Below the pieces are notes generated by a model that was not told the DNA's origin, made no database searches, and worked only from the letters and a program-made list of their open reading frames with translations. The position numbers were made by a program, and so were the translations under genes. From Haliotis asinina (lineage: Eukaryota > Mollusca > Gastropoda > Lepetellida > Haliotidae), in NCBI RefSeq assembly GCF_037392515.1, contig NC_090280.1, positions 76,365,004 to 76,429,003 of the forward strand: a DNA stretch of 64,000 nucleotides, in the 5' to 3' direction. Positions 55,160 to 64,000 of this stretch are shown here, one piece after another. The first letter of the stretch is position 1. Every line of letters begins with the position of its first letter.

Positions 55160-57476
55160 TGACTGCCATAATTGGTTTCTCTGTAAGCTTACTTGGAAAC
55201 CACAGCCCCCTTCTGCGGGTCTGAAAATCAATAATCTACGTCCTGGTTTACTATTCAACCCCCTTACTATATACCATGCTATATACTAAGAAGGCTATAG
55301 AGAGGCTCAGTTTGTCGAGTCCTGTGACCCGCTATGGGATCCGATCGATGTTGGAAACTTACGAATTCTCACAGTGAGAAAGCGCCGGACGTTTTCACTT
55401 TCAAAATCATGTCGCAGAAGACCGGTTTAGATGAAATAGTTCATGAAAGGAGTCCGGTCGGTTTGTGCAGCGTACACCTCGGCCATTCATAGAATTCGTC
55501 TTCTGATAAAATTTATCCGTAAAGGTTTTAGCATGGTTAGAGACGTGCCCTACATTTGTCAATGGAAGTAGTATATTACGGGTCCTAAAAAGGCAGGTTT
55601 GGTTGAGGGAAGGCTAATAGAAATTGATTGGCCGATCCAAGTCACGTGATCACCGTCAAGCGCGCCGTAAATAGCCCGTCAAAGACGAAGAGGGAATAAA
55701 AAGTGCTTGTTTTTAATGCAGAAAACCTTTTATCAGAAAACAAGTGAAGGGTGATAAATTAATGAATGTATAGTGTGCTTCCCTGAATAGACAGACAGTA
55801 TCCCACAGCCCAGTTTGAATTGAGCGCGCTTGACAACTCTGGTGTTCCTATCCTTTCAAATCACCCGCGCTCGCCAGGGCGAACGTCTTTCATTCACCCT
55901 TTGTAAAGAATTATTCTGCACTGTCCTGACTCGGAAAGCTAATGGTTCAAAATACACATGGATAAAAGCATATCTAGAAATCTGATGAAAACACCACCAC
56001 GAAAGTCACATCATTTGGGAAAAGACAGCAACAAGAGTAATGTAGAGGCCAGGAATCTGCTAGCTGATGCAGCTCTGTCGTGCCCTGTTCCGATAGAGCA
56101 CAGACTTAAAGGTCGCATGCAACGATAATCGGAACTTTGCAGATTCTGGTACCTTTCGGTGTGCATTTTCCGAAACAAATTATCAAAAATGCCAATTCAA
56201 CCTATTAAGTTGGAAAAACGCGATGAAAAAAAAACCCCGCGAAATCGGAGTTCAAACGTTTCACTAAATTCACCCCAGCGCTGGGGGGAAAACTGGTTTC
56301 AATAGCTGTGCTGCGCTGCGTCCATAACGCATGCGCAGTGAATAGGTTCTTGGAGCTTGAAACAGTATGCATGCCCAGCGTCTGAGGTCGTGAGCAGTAG
56401 TCTAATCTTGGTTGTGTACACAAACAAGTACATAATCTACTCGTTACGTAAAAAACCTTGTTGATTGTGGTAAGCAGTCTCTGTCACAGAGAAAGCTCAA
56501 TGTCTGGTTTATTCACACCTATGTCTGCCTGCCTGTCTGCTAAAGACAACATGTAATACACAGCTTCAATCATTGACCACGTGCAATTTGAACTTAACAC
56601 CTATCAGACTATACGACATAAAGAAAATAAGATGATTTATGACTCGTGCACCCGAGTCCCGTGTCTGCCACATTATGTAACTAGGCACATGTGATACAAA
56701 TGACACGTTTTCATGTCTATGGGTTGCACACAAACTACATCCATTTTTGTCTGATGCCTGGATCCGACGGAAACAGGTGCAAACTCTTGTCAGTTTCAAG
56801 TCCTGGTTTCCAGCAATGAAGTAGTTCACCATCTCCACTGAAATGATTCTTGATTGGATCGAACGCAACAGAGAACATGTATTTAAAAAGCCCAACATCT
56901 CTATATACGTTCTTTATGGATAACAACTTCTTCTAGTGTGTATGATTTTGTTTGACAACGGTATATGAATCCATACTTAAACGACGCATCAAGTACAATA
57001 AAAAAGTTGTTATGCATAAAGAATCTTATTTTCTTGTGACTTGCCATACTTCTAAAATGCCCATCAAACAGATAATCTTTCTGTACACACAATGAGCCCT
57101 CAGCGTATCAGCAAATGAACCAGCCATTCGGAAGCCGGGCGACTGGGTTCGGTCTCCCCCCACTTTCGAGGAAAGTAAGTCCAAGTTCGAAATATTGCAC
57201 TTTTGAATCGCGATTGTACGCTTATAACTTTGCTCATTCGTTTTCACAAGCGGCAATGTACATTAAATGTCATGAATAACTGATGTGTTTTGTGTTTTTA
57301 TTGTGTTTGATTTTGGTTGCATGTGCCCTTTAACCATTTATAAAGAATTATTCAATCCTGTGCAGACTTGCATAGCTGAACCCTATGTTTATGTGATATT
57401 TTATGCTAGCTTTTCCTTTTACCTTTGACGTTATGACAAACAGACCGCACGGTTTGACTTTGACCGTTTGGCTCTA
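55160..57476. other. Unassigned right part of unit B
   Basis: No gene seen; same content as 34,213-36,489, including the THAP-like remnant at 56,735-56,840 (minus). Confidence 0.45.
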
Positions 57477-58804
57477 TTCCATATTTTAATACTTCCTTTA
57501 AATAAACAATATTTTGAAATGTTTACAGTAAAAAGAAATACACAGTTCACATTTTAGATGCTGATCTTGTTGAACAGGATTGGTCAAATGGTATACAAGG
57601 CCCTGCATCTTTTAACGAATATTTGAATCATTTAGACTTAACTCAGAGCCATTAAACTGCTCCTATGAGGTTTATATCTGAATCTTATTATTGAAATGGG
57701 CCTGTGGTATGGTTATGTGACCTTGACCCGGTGTTTGTTCCAGACAAAGATGAGGAGGAGGCGAAGGCAGGGGAAGAGGACGGGGAGAAGAAGAGACAGA
57801 CTCGAGGGGGGAAAGGTATGATGAAGCCGAAGAAGAAGAACCACGGGGGATCAAGATGTGGACAGCAACAAGGGGCAAGAAGAAGGTCACCTGTGTGGCC
57901 GGCTTGACACCATGCGGTAAGGAGAATCAGCTAAAATATCATTGTAGAATTCGGCAGAATCAGTACCACTGGTTTGAGAGCATTGTTGACATAAAGACCA
58001 TTGTTAATATAAAGCAGGGTTCATATCAACTTGAAAAATCCTAAAATTGGATTGCTACAAAAAGGCTCGAAATTCATTTTAGTCTTGAAAAGATCCTGAG
58101 TGCCAATGACTTGCCCTAAAAAGACCCTATATTTAGCAAAATTTGTCAAGTTGTGATATTACAGTAAACAAGATAAAATGCTTAATAAAAATATCTCGTA
58201 ATTTATGTCTTTTGGGGAGGTGATGAGTTTAATGGGGAAGCGTGTACAGAACACGCACGCCCACGTCCCCAGAACAAAATGGGTGAAACTGTATGCATGT
58301 CAACCTTCTTATTATAAGGTACACCATATTCAGTCGATCCTTTACTGACTGAATGAAACTGTGAAGCTTTTATAATAATTATGTACACATGAGGATAGTA
58401 GGTGTAATACATTAACAAAGATGGACACTTTGCAAGGGGTGCAAGTAGGTCATTAGCGCTGTCTGGTATTAGCAGCGGACAAATAGAAGCCAGGAGTAGA
58501 TTTGTCTTGATTGGAAAAAGCATTGATTAGTAACGTACAAAAGAGACAAGGGAGGTAATTAGCTCTGACTCGTGATAGGACATATGGAAGCTTATAAAGT
58601 TTGCAAAAGTATAGAAAGTCATATCTGATAATCAGAAATCAAAGGAAGGTCTCAAGCCAACAATGACTGTTTTAAAATCATAACTGATGAAACTGAAGTG
58701 TTTCTTGACTGTATTTTCACTTAGTCTTCAGAAACCAGTGTCCACAGTAATGCCTGAATTACCTCCTTTCAGACTGTTTCAAGCAAAACCAATGTCTGGT
58801 AAAC

Positions 58805-58915
58805 ACACACACTGTGTTTCACGCCATGTACCCTTATGGGGAATCGAACCTTGGTCTTAGGCATGACAAGCAAACAGACTACACCGGACTACCCCACAGC
58901 TCCTATTGTCCAAGG
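58805..58915 (-). repeat. tRNA-derived SINE fragment, unit C
   Basis: Counterpart of 37,815-37,920. Confidence 0.68.
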
Positions 58916-59299
58916 AAGGGTCACTAAACAAGACTACTGTTATGCAGGATAAAGCATTTTCTGGTTGCAGGTTCCAGTCCTCCATAGGAGTACAAAGTGC
59001 GAAGCCCATTTTTGCCACGACATCACTTAAGCAGCATGGAACCATACTCACTCACTCACCCACTCATACACGAAACATGTTCTTACGTCTTTGGACAGAC
59101 ATCGACCTGAAGGATGCCTGCAAGTTCTTTGCCACCAAGTTTTCCTGTGGGTCGTCAGTGATGGGCGAGGATGAGATAGTCATCCAAGGCGATGTCAAGG
59201 ACGATCTGTGGGATATTATTCCAGAGAAATGGAAACAGGTAACACTGATGTTGGTGTTTGGTTTCGTAAGCATATTGATGTATTTATGTCCTGTGAAGA

Positions 59300-60200
59300 T
59301 CCGGAGTAGAAATTTTCTTCTGCAACCCATGCTTCTCACAAGAGATGAGTGATGGATCAGGTGGCCAGACTCGTTGACTTGGTTGACACGTCATCATATC
59401 CCAAGTGTATAGAGCAATGCTCATACTGTTGACCACAGGATAGTATTATACAGATTCAATTATTTACAGACCACCTCCATATAGCTGGAATATTGTTGAG
59501 TTCAGCTCTATAATTCAAAATCAAATGTCTTTTGTGTGAAGGGCCACAGGGCCATTCACATGAAGTGTATTGGCACAGCAAAGGATCATTGTAAAGAAAG
59601 AATCACACTTCATTTCAACCCGTTTCTGCTCCTAAAGGCATAATTCTTGATAGTTTATGGTTGCCTTAAGGTGATTAAATTATTACACTGAAGATGTGAC
59701 TCAGTAATTAATTGGTATGTATGGGTTCCAATTTTCTTCTGCAACCTATGCTTGTCACAAGAGGTGGGTGATGGATCAGGTGGTCAGACTCGTTGACTTG
59801 GTTGACACGTCATCATATCCCAGTTGTGTAGAGCAATGCTTATTACTGTTGATCACTGGATTATATTGTACTGATTTGATTATTTGCTGACCACTTCCAT
59901 ATATCTGGAATATTGTTGAGTTCAGCTCTAAAATTCAAAATCGATTTTTTTTTAATGTGAAAGGCCGCCGCACCAAATACATGAAGTGCGTTGGCACAGC
60001 ATAGGATCATGGTAAAGAAACATTCACATTTCGTTTCAACCCGTTTCTGCTCCTAAAGGCACAATTCCTGATAGTTTGTACTTGCCTTAAGCTGAATAAT
60101 TGTTACACTGAAGGTGTGACTCAGTATTCACGTGGTATGTATGGGTTCAAATGTTCTTTAAGGGTAGACATCTGAGGTTAAATGGTACAGATCTTCAATA
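59300..60200. repeat. Two tandem ~450-bp copies of a DENR intron-5 segment, unit C only
   Basis: 'attttcttctgcaaccyatgctt'-type starts occur at about 59,309 and 59,731. Each copy carries a SINE-like element and ends in the 'ttcaacccgtttctgctcct' stretch. Unit A has one copy (like the first), while unit B has a fused copy (left from the first, right from the second). Confidence 0.75.
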
Positions 60201-60807
60201 TTTTTTAAGCTTCATCAATGCTGGTTCTTGGTTTCTTGAACACTTACAATTATCAAGATATGGCTGAAATATTGCTGATTTGACATAAAATTTTAACCCA
60301 CTCATGAGCACTGCTCCAGTCATGTAGATACTCATGTATTGATAGGTGTCAAAGAATGGGCATTAAAGTTCACTGAGAGTCCTTATGATCTATTTGGTCA
60401 CATCCGTAACATATGATGTGAATCTAGTGGTGAGATCATAACGAAAATGATTGATAGAATGTTGCGTATTATATCATCCACTTGAAAATTTACCGACCAC
60501 TGTGATATAGTCTGTGGTCTGATGCAGAATGAATTAATTACGGACAACTATCACAGTTACAAGGGGCTAAACCTATATCATAGTCTTCATCCCTGTGAAT
60601 GACGTATCTTGATTGTCTTTTTCTCAACAGGTTGATGAGGACGGTATAGATGACAAGGGAGATAAAAAATGATGGATGAACATTGTCAGCACTCTTCACT
60701 ATATGTAAATAAATTTTGCGGACAAACACCATAATGTTCTTTTGTAGTTTGTGTGTTGTTTTTAAGTAGTTTGCCTACAGAGAGTCACTCCAAGGCTAAC
60801 CTGTGAA

Positions 60808-61040
60808 GGTCCGGGGTAGAATAGGCCTTCAGCAATCCATGCTTGCCACAGAAGGTGACTATGATTGTAGAAAGAGGCGACTAACGGACCAGGCTCACTT
60901 GGTTGACACACATTATTGGTTCCTAGCTGCGCAGTTCGATGCTCATGCTGTCACCCACTGGATTGTCTGGTCCAGACTTAATTATTTACAGATAGCTGCA
61001 ATATTGCTGATGCGTAAAACTAAACTCACTCACTCACTGC
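60808..61040 (-). repeat. Abalone SINE-like element, unit C
   Basis: Counterpart of 39,356-39,596, with a short internal deletion after 'ggcgactaacggacc'. Confidence 0.75.
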
Positions 61041-61765
61041 AATTCTACAGAGGTGCACTATGGTACTAACACATAAAACTCCTCTGTATGTCCACTAACA
61101 CAACCAGGTGGTCAGACTCGCTGATTATGTTGACACACTTCATCAAATCCCAGTAAAATAGATTACTGCTCATGATGTTGATCACTGGATTTTCTGGTCC
61201 ACACACGATTATCAACACTGCCACCATAGAGCTAAAGTATTGCTGAGTGCGGCAAATCTATTTTACACAATCAAGGGATAATCCCAGGTAGATTTTGGGG
61301 CTGTTGCAAAGAGGTGAACAGTCATGAACACAGCAATCAAACAATTGAACAGACAGAAAATGTCACATAATGTTTGAAATTCAAGACAGTACCAGTCAGA
61401 CGTGGCACAAAGCCACTAAGTGAAACTGTGTTTTAAACACCGGTAACCTTTCTTAGCCGACTCATGAAAATCCATTTTGAATTGGTCATCAGATACCCAT
61501 GCTTGTCTAAGAGTCCCCTTGTTTTGGTTTACCACAATTGTTGGTTCCGACTCGATAATTCACAGACCAACGCCATATAGCTGGAATACTGCCAAGTGCG
61601 GCGTTAAATAACAATCAATCAATCAAACTTTTCTTACCCAAAGGACAATCCATCAGTGACTGACTTTTTCATTAGGGGAACTATTTTGCCTTTCATTTAA
61701 TTTATTACATCTAATTCTTTTATTTAAATCTTGGATATGCATTATTATTGTGCCCTGAAGTATTG

Positions 61766-62002
61766 AAGTAGGAAAGCTGAAAAGCACTAATTGCTGAATC
61801 CGTGTTACTATAATGGCTGCTGAACAGTTCTTTCACTGGTACTTTCCCAATTACACTGCTTTTCATTAAATCCACGACACAGAATTAATCATGGTATTTA
61901 ATTAGCTATGCATCAATGTATTCAGCCCGTTCACTGCCGCTAATCATGTATTCATACAACACAGTAGAAGGGAATCGTGGCAATACAAATAGGTCTTTCC
62001 TC
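61766..62002. promoter_or_regulatory. Conserved non-coding island, unit C
   Basis: One visible difference from A and B ('ttcactggtac' for 'ttcacttgtac'). Confidence 0.5.
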
Positions 62003-64000
62003 ACAACTACCTGTAATAGTTCTCACCATTTCAGAATTTCTCCTGTCATTTGTGAATGAATAATATTTATATCATACAGTAACCCCGAATAATTGCTTCT
62101 GTGACTAGTAGACTGTTTGTTTCATAGTATATTTACAGGGTATGAAACAATGACTTGTGAACTTGAACGTGTTATCACATAGATCTTGAGACATAGATCC
62201 CCCGACTAACTTCAAAACAATTATAGGGTTCATAACTTACAATTTTTCTCTTATGTTACTTAACATGAAGATTATTCTTTTTCTGTTCTTTATTGTCAAA
62301 TACTGTTAGGGAAAATACCAGAATTTTAAAGGATGGAACTACACACGTCTGAGGACTGATTGCACTGGTGATAACTGTTGAGCAGCCAGTATGAAATTAA
62401 CCTGATGATGACCTCATTGCTCATAACGACAAAAGATTGGCTTATTTCAGACCAGATTATCCACCGGTTGTAATACCACAGCAGGATTTGTTGTCAACAA
62501 CAACACAACACAAATTTTCATTGACAGTTTATTCACAACACTTCTTAAACTATGTAAAGTTAAATTAACAGTCTTTAAAGCTAGTCCAATTTCGGTTTTG
62601 TGAAGCTTGCTTAAGTTTAAGAATAAGACAATCAGAAAAGGCAACACTTGCCACATGCATAACACTTATATAATAAACTTCATCTCATTTCCAAGAGAAC
62701 CAGCATGGTTGACCAGCAATATTCATACCTGTGTATCAATATTTCCACTCAATATCTGCTGTCTAAATGTTCAGTTTAGAATGTCCAGAAGAAAATAATT
62801 ACTGTATCACAGATAATATGCAAAAAAACAAAACAAGTTCAGAAAAAACATATATAATCTCACCCACATGCCTCCTGATTTTGATTATAATTAATAAATA
62901 TCCTAGGCTTGTCAAGGATATTATTACCTTTATCAACGTGTGGTGATATAATTGATATCAGCAGATACGAGGGTGAGATTCTATTTAATATACAAAATAA
63001 TTTTCCATTAGTTTTCAATGACAAATCTACACCTCTGAACAGAGCACTAGCATTATATTTGCAGTGCAGCAATGTCATAGCAATGTGACGCCATCAAGTT
63101 CACTGTCATTGCATTGTGCAAAATCTACCGGTAAAGCGATATCTCCTTGGAAATATCATCAGATCTCACAGAAAAGCGATATCTCCTGTGGAGCACAGTT
63201 TTGGATGATAAATCAATAGTTAATAAGCACTGTGGAAGTGAAATTAAGATTATGGTGGCGGTGACCATTGCATGCAGGCAATTCTATAGTTCATCCAATC
63301 AGCTCATTGCTGCCTGTAAGGGCCTACTCTACTTTTGGCACACTTGTTTCAATGTCGGTCAACAGTCATGGTTGCATTTGTTTTTGGGTGTTATGAAAGA
63401 TTGGAGGAAAACACACAGAAGACAACATATTTATACAATCATGATAATTCCAACTAGGCATCAGCAGTAAAAAAAGATGTTAGTAAGAAGCCAAAACTTT
63501 TACATATTTATCCCTAATTATCCAAGTCTCCATGCCTTTCTGGCTTCTCATTTTGCAACACTTTACAAAAAATCATATATAAAAATGTTTATGAACCACT
63601 CCTTGCAAACTTTATTCCATGACATTGAAGTGTCAACTATGATCCGATTCAAGAAAAATATTCTTATGCAACCCTTCACCGCACACACACATAACTTGAT
63701 GCATTTGTCAGATACCATTTGATCTTCCAAGTCATTGCTATATGTATCTGAAAACTTACGATGAATTTCACTCTAAACAAAATAGTACATCAAATAAAAT
63801 GAAATAAACATTGCCAATACATATAATTTTACCAGTCCAAATAAACCTGTAAACTTCATAATCTTTTTTACTTAAAATAAAAATTGATCATAGTTGCAAA
63901 CTGCAATTACTAGATAGTATTATGAGGGGGTAAGTGCAGTAGTTGAAACAGAGAAACAAAAGCATGTGCAGTACATGATCAGTGTTAACTCAGACCATCC

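Larger units (their letters stand above)
36490..57476. repeat. Tandem array unit B (about 21.0 kb)
   Basis: Head-to-tail with A and C in the same order. Unit B has the DENR tail remnant, the second helicase-RBR gene and the longer LINE version. Its left third is close to C but clearly diverged from A; its helicase gene and right part are about 1 percent diverged from A by eye. Confidence 0.9.
57744..60672 (+). pseudogene. DENR: DENR 3'-part copy C (exons 4-6 only)
   Basis: Exon 4-like 57,744-57,916 (173 nt) shares with copy B the small deletions in the basic linker; the net loss of 10 nt shifts the frame and gives a stop before the donor. Exon 5-like 59,099-59,238 is intact and keeps GEDEI. 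Exon 6-like 60,631-60,672 is intact except Asp to Gly (VDEDG). Splice sites and AATAAA (60,708) persist. The deletions shared with B show that B and C descend from one already broken copy. Confidence 0.88.
57477..64000. repeat. Tandem array unit C, cut by the window edge
   Basis: Matches B 36,490-42,550 almost base for base apart from a 464-bp extra segment near 59,500-59,970. It ends before the expected helicase copy. Confidence 0.9.
60714..64000. other. Convergent intergenic region, unit C, running to the window edge
   Basis: Same content as 39,262-42,550, including SINE-like copies near 61,100-61,265 and 61,485-61,630 and the conserved island at 61,766-62,002. No gene seen before the edge. 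Confidence 0.55.

Overview
The window is eukaryotic and almost certainly from a marine gastropod, most likely an abalone (Haliotis). Both protein genes at the left have GT-AG introns. The non-coding DNA is full of two SINE families that I recognise as typical of abalone genomes: one ends in the 'actcactcactcac' tail, and the other is tRNA-derived with a 'ggttcgattcccc'-type B box. The species is an inference from repeats, not from a search.

Layout. (1) 1-8,364, minus strand: the first seven coding exons of the coiled-coil gene CCDC62. Its introns carry a 1.4-kb 45-bp minisatellite, an 84-bp x 7 satellite grown from a SINE, an internally deleted Tc1-like transposon and several palindromic MITEs. 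(2) 8,365-11,810: a divergent promoter interval. (3) 11,817-19,107, plus strand: a complete DENR gene (density-regulated re-initiation factor, SUI1 domain) in six coding exons giving 192 residues, with a decayed pogo-like transposon in intron 4. (4) 14,194-64,000: a head-to-tail array of a ~21-22 kb unit. Unit A is ~14,194-36,489, B is ~36,490-57,476 and C is ~57,477 to beyond the edge. Each unit holds DENR exons 4-6 (real in A, frameshifted remnants in B and C), then a convergent minus-strand gene for a ~1,958-residue protein, then minisatellites, a LINE carrying a Mutator-type MITE, and an unassigned 2.2-kb stretch.

The most notable content is the large protein, at 22,398-28,271 and 43,223-49,102. 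One uninterrupted reading frame joins a complete DEAH-box RNA helicase, RRM/KH-like RNA-binding modules and a C-terminal RING-IBR-RING (RBR) ubiquitin ligase with its catalytic cysteine. The domain order resembles plant DEAH11/DEAH12. I know of no functional description in animals. A third copy should start (at its 3' end) about 660 bp past the right edge.

Divergence between units is mosaic. The left parts of A and B differ by roughly 8-10 percent by eye, B and C by about 1 percent, and the helicase gene and everything right of it differ by about 1 percent between A and B. This indicates an old duplication followed by a recent unequal exchange or conversion whose edge lies inside the helicase gene. 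Against that background, a 237-bp non-coding island is identical between A and B. No tRNA, rRNA, CRISPR, retrovirus or LTR element was seen.
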